Assembly (NCBI GenBank): GCA_964459385.1
Contig: CAYWLG010000001.1
Span: 1-64,000 of the forward strand
Length of the DNA stretch: 64,000 bases
From: UBA6107 sp964459385
GTDB taxonomy: Bacteria; Chloroflexota; Anaerolineae; Anaerolineales; Anaerolineaceae
Reading direction: 5' to 3'
A program made the translations under genes and the position numbers. Positions within the stretch are counted from its first letter, which is position 1; every line of letters begins with the position of its first letter. Shown in pieces: positions 24,151 through 32,013 of the stretch. A model generated the notes under the pieces. It was given only the letters and a program-made list of their open reading frames with translations, was not told the origin of the DNA and ran no database searches.

Positions 24151-24909
24151 ATGCCTCGCAGCGAACGAAACATCAAAGTGGAAGCGGTGATCCTGCGTCA
24201 CAGTGATTATGGTGAGGCAGACCGGCTGCTCACGCTCTTTACGCGCGAGCAAGGCAAGGTGCGCGCCATCGCCAAGGGGGTGCGCAAGATGCAGTCGCGC
24301 AAGGCAGGCCATCTGGAGCCGTTCACCCAATCTACGCTGATGCTGGCGCAGGGGCATGACCTGTGGATCGTGACCCAGGCGGAGGCGATCGAGCTTTACC
24401 AGCCGCTGCGCGAGGATCTGAGCCTGATCGGCTACGCCGGTTACGTGGTGGAATTGCTGGATCGCTTCATCTATGAAGAGGGGCAAAACTGGCAGCTTTA
24501 CCAGTTGCTGACCGAAACTCTGCAGCGCCTGGCCAGCGAGGACGACCCCTTTGTGCCCATCCATTATTATGAGATGCGCCTACTCGACCTGATGGGCTTT
24601 CGGCCCATGCTGTTTGAGTGCGCCTCGTGCGGCAAGCCCATCCAGGCGGAAGATCAATATTTCTCAGCCGAGCGCGGCGGGGTGCTCTGCCCCGACTGCG
24701 GCTTGCAGGTGAACCTGGTGCGTCCGGTTTCGATGGACGCGCTGCGTTACCTGCGGCATTTTCAGCGCAGCACTTACAAGGAAGCCAAGCGCGCTAACCC
24801 CGGCGAGGAGACGCGCGCCGAGGTGGAGGCGCTGCTGAATTCTTACCTGACCTATCTGCTGGAGCGCAACCTGAATTCACCGGAATTCATCCGGCAGGTG
24901 AAGCCATAG
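24151..24909 (+). CDS. recO: DNA repair protein RecO
   Basis: A 252-residue protein of the RecFOR recombination mediator. The N-terminal OB fold has KVEAVILRHSDYGEADRLLT and GKVRAIAKGVRK (residues 8-45). A helical region follows and a zinc finger with CASCGKPI and CPDCGLQV (about 157-188). RecO anneals SSB-coated single strands and loads RecA. The recO start has only a poor ribosome binding site (TTGGTGG). It is the last gene of the glmU-led group before an accessory region. Confidence 0.94.
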   Translation: MPRSERNIKVEAVILRHSDYGEADRLLTLFTREQGKVRAIAKGVRKMQSRKAGHLEPFTQSTLMLAQGHDLWIVTQAEAIELYQPLREDLSLIGYAGYVVELLDRFIYEEGQNWQLYQLLTETLQRLASEDDPFVPIHYYEMRLLDLMGFRPMLFECASCGKPIQAEDQYFSAERGGVLCPDCGLQVNLVRPVSMDALRYLRHFQRSTYKEAKRANPGEETRAEVEALLNSYLTYLLERNLNSPEFIRQVKP

Positions 24910-25251
24910 GGTGGACTGCGGCAATGTGTTTCTTTTCTCTGGATAAATGAAATTTTATATGTCCTCGCGATTCGTTTTTGAAAAATATCGAAAACGAAGA
25001 AAACGAATCGGGGAAATAATATAGATATTATGTTCTATAATTTTATTATCACAGGCTGTCAAGAGGATTTGGATAGGTGATTTGAAGCGGGGGGCGATTC
25101 ATGAATCGCCCTTACCGGTAGGCAAATGGGCAACAGGAATTTTTTTGTCATTGGAATGTTATAGGGGCAAGGCATGCCTTGCCCCTACACAAGATGTGAG
25201 GGTGTCAGAATCGCATGTTCGGATCATGTAGGGGCGTACCACTTTCTGGAA
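24910..25251. repeat. Repeat-rich spacer after recO
   Basis: The 342 bases hold no gene. They contain an 11-base inverted repeat CGATTCGTTTT/AAAACGAATCG (24968-24978/25000-25010). A 20-base palindrome with core GATTCATGAATC lies at 25092-25111. A 26-base palindrome with arms TAGGGGC and core AAGGCATGCCTT lies at 25162-25187. A half-copy GTAGGGGCGTA lies at 25228-25238. The part from 25148 to about 25238 is repeated in direct orientation at 26731-26816. Confidence 0.85.
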
Positions 25252-25884
25252 TTATTGTGTATCTTCAAAAGAGAAAAGTTCTTTTAGTTTATCCCCTCTT
25301 GCCCAAAGAGATCCCATTCCCATGCCAGGGTAATTGTACATCTTGAATTCAATGTGATTGGGTTCACACATAACAGGTGGCCACGGGCTTAATGCTTTTC
25401 GATACTGGTTAGGTAACAGATCGTGAACAACTGAAGGTTGTAATTCTAAAATCGCTTCACTAACTGTTTCTCCCAAATGTTTCGTTTCCCAGAATTGCCA
25501 GACACTTCCTAGATCGGCCAATCGTTCCCCCATGTGTAAATCATAATCTCTAATCCAGTCTCCTGCTTCAACAACGCCATAAAAAGCGGAAACAATTAAT
25601 ACTTTGTGATTTGTAAGCAGTGGATAGGTACTAACGAAGCCACTTCTTTGGTATATCGTTCCAATATATCGTTTATAAGCGGGTAAATATTCAATCAAAT
25701 CAATATTTTTTTCGCCGACATCTAATCCAAGTGGAAGCTGCAAGACGTTTGCTATATGACGTCTGGATTGTAAAAGGCTATCAATACTTTTTCTCGAGAG
25801 ATACCTGTTTATCGATGGAAAATTTTTAAAATCTTCTCCACCCGGCTCTTTTTTATTTGAACATGAGATCAAAATCAGTTCCAT
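25252..25884 (-). CDS. YaaA/DUF328-like protein (peroxide-stress YaaA superfamily)
   Basis: A 210-residue AT-rich gene. The start MELILISCSNKK and the block VLIVSAFYGVVEAGDWIRDYDLHMGER (residues about 94-120, given here as the key Ser-x3-Tyr-Gly, Asp-Tyr and Met-Gly-Glu positions) resemble YaaA (SGLYG...PY.LEMG). YaaA binds DNA and limits iron and oxidative damage in E. coli; related DUF6884-type proteins occur in accessory islands. It starts one base after the stop of the glycosylase gene, with AAAGGG as ribosome binding site, so the two form one operon. Function here is inferred, not known. Confidence 0.6.
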   Translation of the reverse strand: MELILISCSNKKEPGGEDFKNFPSINRYLSRKSIDSLLQSRRHIANVLQLPLGLDVGEKNIDLIEYLPAYKRYIGTIYQRSGFVSTYPLLTNHKVLIVSAFYGVVEAGDWIRDYDLHMGERLADLGSVWQFWETKHLGETVSEAILELQPSVVHDLLPNQYRKALSPWPPVMCEPNHIEFKMYNYPGMGMGSLWARGDKLKELFSFEDTQ

Positions 25885-25885
25885 T

Positions 25886-26650
25886 TTATTGCCCTTTCAT
25901 AATTTTTGGGCAAATGTTTTCCATAACACATTTATCGCATTGTGGATTTCTTGCCTGGCACCAATTTCGGCCAATATACCACAATGGCCCATCGATTTCA
26001 CCGGGAAAAGACGGATTAAGTGCTCGACCAGCCTTAATGGCGGCATCGTCATCGATTGGTGAGGAGGATATGCCAAGTCGGTATAAGATTCTCTTGGTGT
26101 GAACATCTGCTTTTATATCCATTTTTGAATGATCTAGATCGGAAAAGGTAAAGTTATAAGCGCTTTCAAGTAATAAAAGCACCATACTGGAAATCCCTTT
26201 GCCAACCCCATATATGCGCATGAAAGTGCGTTTTACTTCGCTTGCTGGTTTGTTCTCCCACATACTTTTTGCATGGTCGTTAAATTCTTCCACTACAATT
26301 TTAGTGAGGGATTGTATTGTTTTTGGTGCTGCTGTACGGTAACGGGGTTGGTACGGCAGCTTTGAAAAATCGTCAGATATTTCCTCGATAGATCTTTTGT
26401 AATAAAAATTTGGTTCCATAGAACCAGTGATCTGGTTCATCCAATATGGAATAGTCCAAATAATCTCGGCTTTTGTTCCTCTGTCCAGACAAGCGGCAAA
26501 ACAAAAAGCATAGAAATTTGAGAGGACGAAATTTCGAACTTTCTTTTCTCTTTTTGCCTCCTGCACATGGATAGGAAAAAGGTAATCGTAGCCGATTTTA
26601 TTTTTTAATAGCAAAAGTGTTGGAGTGATGTGTGAGTTAATCTCTAACAT
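25886..26650 (-). CDS. HhH-GPD DNA glycosylase with [4Fe-4S] cluster (Nth/MutY-like)
   Basis: A 254-residue protein. The helix-hairpin-helix is at about residues 143-160 (MRIYGVGKGISSMVLLLL). Asp182 in KADVHTKRILYRLG corresponds to the catalytic Asp of endonuclease III. The C-terminal cluster loop has Cys231-x6-Cys238-x2-Cys241-x5-Cys247, exactly the Nth/MutY spacing. The Lys of bifunctional Nth (GVGRKTA) is replaced by Gly here (GVGKGIS), suggesting a monofunctional glycosylase. The N-terminal 100 residues are unlike housekeeping Nth. It is AT-rich, unlike neighbouring genes, and flanked by direct repeats. The substrate base is unknown. Confidence 0.8.
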   Translation of the reverse strand: MLEINSHITPTLLLLKNKIGYDYLFPIHVQEAKREKKVRNFVLSNFYAFCFAACLDRGTKAEIIWTIPYWMNQITGSMEPNFYYKRSIEEISDDFSKLPYQPRYRTAAPKTIQSLTKIVVEEFNDHAKSMWENKPASEVKRTFMRIYGVGKGISSMVLLLLESAYNFTFSDLDHSKMDIKADVHTKRILYRLGISSSPIDDDAAIKAGRALNPSFPGEIDGPLWYIGRNWCQARNPQCDKCVMENICPKIMKGQ

Positions 26651-26697
26651 TTCCCCGCCTTTCTCTAGTCTTCAAAAATCTTAAATGTATTTATTTA

Positions 26698-26703
26698 ATT
26701 ATA
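26698..26703 (-). promoter_or_regulatory. Likely -10 element of the glycosylase/YaaA-like operon
   Basis: TATAAT on the minus strand (ATTATA on plus) lies 48 bases before the ATG at 26650. AAAGGCGGGGA serves as ribosome binding site. The -35 is not evident. Confidence 0.45.
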
Positions 26704-26730
26704 CATAGAGCAATATTGAAATGTTCCCAG

Positions 26731-26833
26731 TCATCGGAATGTTGTAGGGGCAAGGCATGCCTTGCCCCTACCCAAGATGTTTGAGCATCAGAATCGCAGA
26801 ATCGCGTAGGGGCGTATCGCGATACGCCCCTAC
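26731..26833. repeat. Composite palindromic repeat (right flank of the cassette)
   Basis: Two perfect 28-base palindromes share the arms GTAGGGGC/GCCCCTAC. One at 26744-26771 has the core AAGGCATGCCTT. The other at 26806-26833 has the core GTATCGCGATAC. Between them is CCAAGATGT...CAGAATCGC. The whole unit recurs in direct orientation at 25148-25238 (second palindrome truncated there). The first half recurs at 28382-28422. No gene lies in this spacer (26651-26974). Confidence 0.88.
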
Positions 26834-26888
26834 CAGTTGTGGTTGGTATTTCCGCAACGGGCCAAGGCCCCTGGCTGGGACAGATGCA

Positions 26889-26921
26889 AAAAACTGGCGG
26901 CTTATTAAGCCGCCAGTTTTT
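26889..26921 (-). terminator. Terminator of the secreted-protein gene
   Basis: AAAAACTGGCGGCTTA (26889-26904) pairs with TAAGCCGCCAGTTTTT (26906-26921), with the innermost bases probably left open as a loop. It lies 54 bases beyond the stop codon of the minus-strand gene at 26975 and ends in Ts on that strand. Confidence 0.85.
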
Positions 26922-26974
26922 GTTGCTTACTTTTTAGACGCTCCCGCCTGAGAACAGGTAGGGACAGGGAGTTG

Positions 26975-27883
26975 TTACTGATTGCCCGTTAGCAGGTTCA
27001 GTAAAAAGGTGATCGGGTTCTGAGGTAGATTCGCATCTACCGAGATCAACGAAGACTCCGTAGGGCTAGCATCTACGTTGAGATTCAACAGGCCGGAATC
27101 GGTGGCTGATGATTGGGGGGAACCGCTGCCGCTGTTGCCGGAAGTTCCATTTGTTGCGCCTGTCGGGATGGGGGTGGCTGTAGCGGTAGAGGTGGTGGAT
27201 GCGGACGGGCTGCCATCCGAGACCACGATCTCACCGGCTGTGAGTGGACCACAAACCATATCACGCAGCGGTGTGATGCTCACGTAGGAGCCAACTTGCA
27301 GGTCTGCCGAGGCCGGCGATACCTGGGTGTTACCGGTTATTTGGAACATCGCCAACTGCCCATTGCCATCTCTTACCGTGATGCTGACACCGGGCTGATA
27401 GGCGGTGACCAGACTGAGGGCCGGATTGAGGGTTACATCAGCATTGACCGTGGCCGGGTTGACTTGAACATCGTCTGCGACCAGAGATTGACTGGCGTCT
27501 GTGTGTACCGTCACATTGGCCTGTTGGTCAACCAGCAAACCGTTCACGGTGGCATTCACGCCCAACGAAGGCACGTTTGTCTGTGTATTCGGGTCAAGTT
27601 TCACATCTACGGTTGAACCATCGCCCAGGGTCAGGGTCAAATGGTCAGAAGTGATACCAGAGATGACCCCGGTATAAGTTTGCAGGCTCACCAGTGGATC
27701 GGAACCCTGATCCCCAGTTTGGTTTGAAGAGCCATTGAGATCAACGCCGATATTCACCAGCGGGGTGGAAAGAATATTTGCATTGGCAGTCAGGGAATTT
27801 GCCGAGCTGGTGAATGCGGTCGTGGCTAAGATCACGATTGAACAACCTACTGCGATCAGTAAAGTTACCCAAGTTTTTTTCAT
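26975..27883 (-). CDS. Secreted protein of unknown function (DUF5666-like beta domains)
   Basis: A 302-residue protein with an N-terminal signal peptide (MKKTWVTLLIAVGCSIVILA, no lipobox Cys). About residues 60-215 form beta-rich segments with YTGVISGITSDHLTLTLGDG and TVDVKLDPNTQTNV, resembling the small repeated domains of DUF5666-like proteins. A Ser/Thr/Gly/Pro-rich low-complexity linker follows (about 220-260), and then a tail ending in LLNLLTGNQ. AAAGGAG precedes the ATG. No catalytic residues are evident. An extracellular or surface role is inferred only from the signal peptide. Confidence 0.75.
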   Translation of the reverse strand: MKKTWVTLLIAVGCSIVILATTAFTSSANSLTANANILSTPLVNIGVDLNGSSNQTGDQGSDPLVSLQTYTGVISGITSDHLTLTLGDGSTVDVKLDPNTQTNVPSLGVNATVNGLLVDQQANVTVHTDASQSLVADDVQVNPATVNADVTLNPALSLVTAYQPGVSITVRDGNGQLAMFQITGNTQVSPASADLQVGSYVSITPLRDMVCGPLTAGEIVVSDGSPSASTTSTATATPIPTGATNGTSGNSGSGSPQSSATDSGLLNLNVDASPTESSLISVDANLPQNPITFLLNLLTGNQ

Positions 27884-28392
27884 TGCATACTCCTTTCAAC
27901 AACATACCGATAAGAGGTTTCTGTTTTTTTGTCTCTTCCTTCACAGAAGAAAGACCCTGATTGCTAAATCGGATAATTCTTATCCATATTATATTTTTGG
28001 GGAAGTTTTTTCAACCTTTTAACGCTAAAAATGAGTTGTTAGAATTGATAAGTCGTTTTAATGTAAACCAATAAATTACCATAGTATAATTATAATATTA
28101 CCAACAAGATAAAATTTATCATATTAATTAAAAATGACATAATCGTGTCGGATTCAAATCCTATATGCGGGATCGGTCATCGCCATTATTGTTGCGGCCA
28201 AATCTGCGCGAGAGGGTCAGCGGGCCTTACGAATTATTGGACTCTTGCAACGGCATATACAGATCGCAATCATAACGAGGCGATTCATGAATTGTCCCCT
28301 ACTGGGGGGGACGACGGGGCTAACCTCGGCCGGGTGGTGCAAGAGGAGGGGGTGTAAATTGGAGAAACGGAACCTTTGATCGTTTGGATGTC
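27884..28392. other. Long AT-rich spacer without a recognised gene
   Basis: About 510 bases. The first 260 are very AT-rich and must carry the promoter of the secreted-protein gene. The rest is more GC-rich and contains a degenerate copy of the palindrome with core GATTCATGAAT (28278-28303). No convincing coding frame with a ribosome binding site was seen. It may be decayed repeat or gene sequence. Confidence 0.6.
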
Positions 28393-28422
28393 ATAGGGGG
28401 CAAGGCATGCCTCGCCCCCTAT
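28393..28422. repeat. Palindromic repeat overlapping a stop codon
   Basis: A near-perfect 30-base palindrome with arms ATAGGGGGC/GCCCCCTAT and core AAGGCATGCCT, one mismatch. It is a variant of the repeats at 25162 and 26744, and the sequence before it (TTGGATGTCATA) also matches theirs. Its right arm supplies the TAG stop (28419-28421, minus strand) of the serine hydrolase gene. Confidence 0.85.
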
Positions 28423-29684
28423 ATTAGGTTGGCTAGTTCAGGTTTTGCGCTCTTGACGAGCTTGTCAATCACGGTGCGGATATCTTCATACAGCCCGTTG
28501 ACGGGATCTTCGCGCTGGTTCAAGATGACGACCCAGTTAAAACCATCCTGCCGTTGGACGACCATAGCCAGGGTTCCATCCAATTCGCCATAAAAGGCCC
28601 ATTCACCGCAGGAATCGGACATTTGTGCTCCGGTGCCGATGCAGTAATTGCTGATGAATTTTGCCAGGGTTTCTGCAGAGGTGAGCAGGCCGCCGTGGGC
28701 ATCCATGTGTTCGATGTCCCAGCCTCCGTCGGGCCAGCACACATTCGTTCCGGGAACGAAAACGCTCGGCCCCTTGCCCGGACAATTGTAATGGGCTTCG
28801 TTGGGCAAGCGATTTTCGGGCAAGGTCTGTGCAAGGGTCACATTATCTACACCAAGAGGGGTGAAAATCTCATCCTGAACGGCCTGGATATAGGATTTTC
28901 CGGTCACTTTTTCAACAATGATGCCCAGAAGCGAATAGCCATAATTGGAATAAACCTCTTTTTCGCCCGGGGTAAAATCGAGTTTGCGGCCCATCATGTA
29001 ACTTGCGATCTGGTATTTATCCACCGGAGGGTTAACGCCCAGAGCTTTGGCGATGACGATGTCTTGAAACATGGGGTCAAAGTTAGAGGCATCGCGATCC
29101 CAGCCGCCTTTGTGGTCCAGGAGCATTTTTACGGTTGTATCTTTCAGACGCGGGTCAACGGTGGCCCCGGCAATGGGTTCAATGGTCAAGATGCACCCAG
29201 TGGTATTCCCATCCAGGCAAAATACCAGGTCGGCGCTGGTTAATTTGTGCTCGTTGATCAATTTGTAGACGAGCGCTTTTGTGATGGGTTTTGAAACAGA
29301 AGCGATGCGCATTACCGCATCCGGGGTCAAAGGCCGCGTGTGTTCTTCGTCAAACCAGCCATAGGCGTGAGAGAACACGATCTTGTCCTTTTTAAGGATG
29401 ACCAGTTCGGCCGCATCAATGCCGCGCTGGCTCATGTAATCGATCATCGCCTGATCAAACACTTCGGCTCTTGGATTGTAGCTGCCGCCAACGGGCAGGG
29501 TGCCGCCCAGATAAGAAGGCGGAAACGCCAGCGTGGGCGTCACGGTTGGCAAGGCCGTTTCTGTGGGTAATTCAATCTGTGCAGTGGCAGTGGGCATTTT
29601 GGTCGGCGTTTCTTTTGGCCCACAAGCACTGACCAGAAATATCAGAAAAACGAAAACGATCACCAGCTTATGGTTGCGAATCAT
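28419..29684 (-). CDS. Serine hydrolase lipoprotein (beta-lactamase / class C PBP-like)
   Basis: A 421-residue lipoprotein: signal peptide with lipobox LVSAC (Cys21), then a Thr/Pro-rich linker to about residue 55. The domain has the class C/PBP4* motifs: Ser-x2-Lys in RIASVSKPITKALV, Tyr-x-Asn in VYSNYGYSLLG, and HGGLLTSAETLAKFI near the C-terminus. Such proteins may be peptidases, esterases or beta-lactamase-like; resistance cannot be inferred. Six or so extra Cys residues in the exported domain may form disulfides. GGAGG precedes the ATG. Its stop codon lies in a palindromic repeat. Confidence 0.85.
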   Translation of the reverse strand: MIRNHKLVIVFVFLIFLVSACGPKETPTKMPTATAQIELPTETALPTVTPTLAFPPSYLGGTLPVGGSYNPRAEVFDQAMIDYMSQRGIDAAELVILKKDKIVFSHAYGWFDEEHTRPLTPDAVMRIASVSKPITKALVYKLINEHKLTSADLVFCLDGNTTGCILTIEPIAGATVDPRLKDTTVKMLLDHKGGWDRDASNFDPMFQDIVIAKALGVNPPVDKYQIASYMMGRKLDFTPGEKEVYSNYGYSLLGIIVEKVTGKSYIQAVQDEIFTPLGVDNVTLAQTLPENRLPNEAHYNCPGKGPSVFVPGTNVCWPDGGWDIEHMDAHGGLLTSAETLAKFISNYCIGTGAQMSDSCGEWAFYGELDGTLAMVVQRQDGFNWVVILNQREDPVNGLYEDIRTVIDKLVKSAKPELANLI

Positions 29685-30019
29685 GTTTCCCTCCGGTTTT
29701 ATTTGCAGTTGAAATTTTTGGTTTGTTTACAGGAATTACAAGAAAACGTCTTACCCCCGGCGCAGCGATCAGCGCCATGCTCTTCTTTAATAATGACCAT
29801 TTAATCGGAATCTCAATAAGTGTAGCATTTTTTTATACACTTATGCATATTTAATAGAAATTTAACAAACTTTCGTTTTGCAAATATTTTATTCAAATGG
29901 ATCGGGTAACTGATGAGGGGGCTCGCTGGCTGCATCTGGTTAAATTTATAAGGAAGGAAAAACTTCTTAACAACTCGTATTATAATTTTTGAATAATCAT
30001 TCATAGAAGGATTCCGATC
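29685..30019. promoter_or_regulatory. Divergent spacer with galT promoter and a hairpin
   Basis: 335 bases without a gene. A 9-base inverted repeat ATAAGTGTA/TACACTTAT (29816-29824/29836-29844) may be an operator or hairpin. TATAAT at 29981-29986 is a likely -10 for galT, followed by AGAAGGA before its ATG. The -35 is not evident. Confidence 0.5.
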
Positions 30020-31051
30020 ATGTTCAATTCTCCGCACAGACGTTTTAATCCGCTGACCCGCGAATGGGTGCTGGTGTCGCCGCAGCGGGCCAAGCGCCCG
30101 TGGCTGGGGCAGGTGGAAAAACCGGCTGCGGAGGTGATCCCGCAGTATGACCCCAACTGTTCGCTGTGCCCTGGCAACACACGGGCCAACGGGGACGTAA
30201 ACGAGAAATACACGACCACCTTCGTGTTCGATAATGACTTCCCGGCGCTGCTGGCCGAAAAGGCAGCAGATGAACAGCCCGAGCGACGCTCTTCGCTGCT
30301 GGTGGCCGAGGCCGAAACGGGGCGCTGCAAGGTGATCTGCTTCTCACCGCGGCATGACCTTTCGCTGCCTTATATGGACGTGGCGGGGGTGAGCGAGGTG
30401 ATCCGCACCTGGACGCGTGAAACACGCGAGCTGGGCGCAATGGAAGATATTCAATATGTGCAGGTGTTCGAGAACAAGGGCGCCATGATGGGCTGCTCGA
30501 ACCCGCACCCGCACAGCCAGATCTGGGCCACGGCGCACATCCCCAATGAGCCGGCCAAGGAGCTGGATAGCCAGCGCGACTACTTCAGCGAGTATAACCG
30601 TCCGCTGCTGCTCGATTATCTGAACGAAGAGCGGCTCAACCCGGAGCGCATTCTGGCGGCCAACGATTCGTTCACGGCACTGGTGCCCTTTTGGGCGGTA
30701 TGGCCGTTCGAGACGATGATCGTGGCCAATCGCGCGGTGACGGGCCTGCCCGAACTGGACGAAAAAGAGGTGGGCGACCTGGCCGCACTGTTTTTGGACG
30801 TAACGCGGCGCTATGACGGCCTGTTTGGGGTGTCTTTCCCCTATTCGATGGGGTTTCATCAGGCACCTTTTGACGGCCGCAACCATCCCGAATGGGTGCT
30901 GCATGCGCACTTTTACCCGCCGCTGCTGCGCTCGGCCACGGTGCGCAAGTTCATGGTGGGCTATGAACTGATGGCGATGCCGCAGCGCGATCTGACCCCT
31001 GAGACGGCCGCCGAACGCCTGCGCGCCATCCCGATCGAGGCGGTGAACTGA
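30020..31051 (+). CDS. galT: Galactose-1-phosphate uridylyltransferase
   Basis: A 343-residue HIT-superfamily enzyme of the Leloir pathway that exchanges UMP between UDP-glucose and galactose-1-phosphate. The active site His-Pro-His is visible in MGCSNPHPHSQIWATAHIPN (about residue 157). Family features include NPLTREWVLVSPQRAKRPW, CSLCPGN (Cys pair, probable zinc ligands) and MGFHQAPFDG. No galK or galE is adjacent. Its stop codon overlaps the start of the next gene as TGATG. Confidence 0.94.
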   Translation: MFNSPHRRFNPLTREWVLVSPQRAKRPWLGQVEKPAAEVIPQYDPNCSLCPGNTRANGDVNEKYTTTFVFDNDFPALLAEKAADEQPERRSSLLVAEAETGRCKVICFSPRHDLSLPYMDVAGVSEVIRTWTRETRELGAMEDIQYVQVFENKGAMMGCSNPHPHSQIWATAHIPNEPAKELDSQRDYFSEYNRPLLLDYLNEERLNPERILAANDSFTALVPFWAVWPFETMIVANRAVTGLPELDEKEVGDLAALFLDVTRRYDGLFGVSFPYSMGFHQAPFDGRNHPEWVLHAHFYPPLLRSATVRKFMVGYELMAMPQRDLTPETAAERLRAIPIEAVN

Positions 31052-32010
31052 TGAGCGATCTGCTGCAGCGTTTCCCGCCCATAGAGCCCGTTGTTCATCA
31101 TCTGGCGGTCTCCGCGCTGCATACGTTGTATATCGAAGAGATCGGCAACCCGCACGGGCAGCCGGTCGTCTTTTTACATGGCGGGCCGGGGGTGGGCACC
31201 CTGCCGCACTACCGCCAGTTGTTCGACCCAGAGCGGTTTCACGTGTTCCTTTTCTCGCAGCGCGGGGCTTCACCGAGCACGCCGCTGGGGGAGGTGCGCG
31301 AGAACGACACCCAGGCACTTGTGGAGGATATTGAGGCGATCCGCGAGCATTTTGGCGTGGGGCGCTGGATCGTCTTCGGCGGCTCCTGGGGCAGCACCCT
31401 GGCACTGGCCTACGCTTTGCAGCACAAAGAGGCCGTAGCGGCGCTGATCTTGCGCGGCGTGATGCTGGGCAGCCGGCGCGAGAGCAACTGGGTCTTCAAA
31501 GAGGGCGTCTCGCGCTTCTTCCCGCAGGAATGGCAGGAATTCAACGCGCCGATCCCGGCTGCGGAACGCGGCGATCTGGTGGCAGCCTATCACCGGCGCC
31601 TCTTCGACGCAGATGCCGGGGTGAGGCTGGCGGCTGCGCGCGCCTGGATGGCCTGGGAAGAAAAACTGACGCGTCTGCTGCCGGGCGAACCAGCCGAACT
31701 GCCGGACGAGATCGTGCTGACGATGGCGCGCATCGAAAACCATTATGAATACAACCATTTCTTCTTTGAGAAGGATGGATATTTATACGAGCACCTGGAC
31801 GAGCTGAGGGAAATTCCCTGCCATATCGTGCAGGGGCGCTATGATATGCTATGCCCCGGCGAGACCGCTTATGCCCTGCTGGCAAAACTGCCGCAGGCCA
31901 GACTGCACTGGGTGCCCGGTGCGGGCCATTCGGCCAGTGAGCCCGGCGTTGCCAGCGAACTGATGCGTGCGCTCAACGAAGTGCACGAAGACCTCAACGC
32001 CAAAGGATAA
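31051..32010 (+). CDS. pip: Proline iminopeptidase (alpha/beta hydrolase, S33)
   Basis: A 319-residue prolyl aminopeptidase releasing N-terminal proline from peptides. The oxyanion motif HGGPGVG is followed by FSQRGASPS. The nucleophile is in GGSWGSTLALAYALQHKEAV, and a C-terminal AGHSASEPG carries the His. Family-specific ENTTWDLVEDIE is replaced by ENDTQALVEDIE. It overlaps galT by one base and the methyltransferase follows after three bases, so they form one transcript. Confidence 0.92.
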   Translation: MSDLLQRFPPIEPVVHHLAVSALHTLYIEEIGNPHGQPVVFLHGGPGVGTLPHYRQLFDPERFHVFLFSQRGASPSTPLGEVRENDTQALVEDIEAIREHFGVGRWIVFGGSWGSTLALAYALQHKEAVAALILRGVMLGSRRESNWVFKEGVSRFFPQEWQEFNAPIPAAERGDLVAAYHRRLFDADAGVRLAAARAWMAWEEKLTRLLPGEPAELPDEIVLTMARIENHYEYNHFFFEKDGYLYEHLDELREIPCHIVQGRYDMLCPGETAYALLAKLPQARLHWVPGAGHSASEPGVASELMRALNEVHEDLNAKG

Positions 32011-32013
32011 TCA

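Noticed and set aside
25092..28422. CRISPR array
   Set aside because: The repeats are palindromes at irregular distances, with different cores and no regular spacers or cas genes.
28419..29684. Antibiotic-resistance beta-lactamase
   Set aside because: The motifs fit the broad serine hydrolase/PBP4* family; nothing in the sequence shows beta-lactam hydrolysis.
24910..30019. Insertion sequence or prophage
   Set aside because: No transposase, integrase or phage structural gene was found; only short palindromic repeats.
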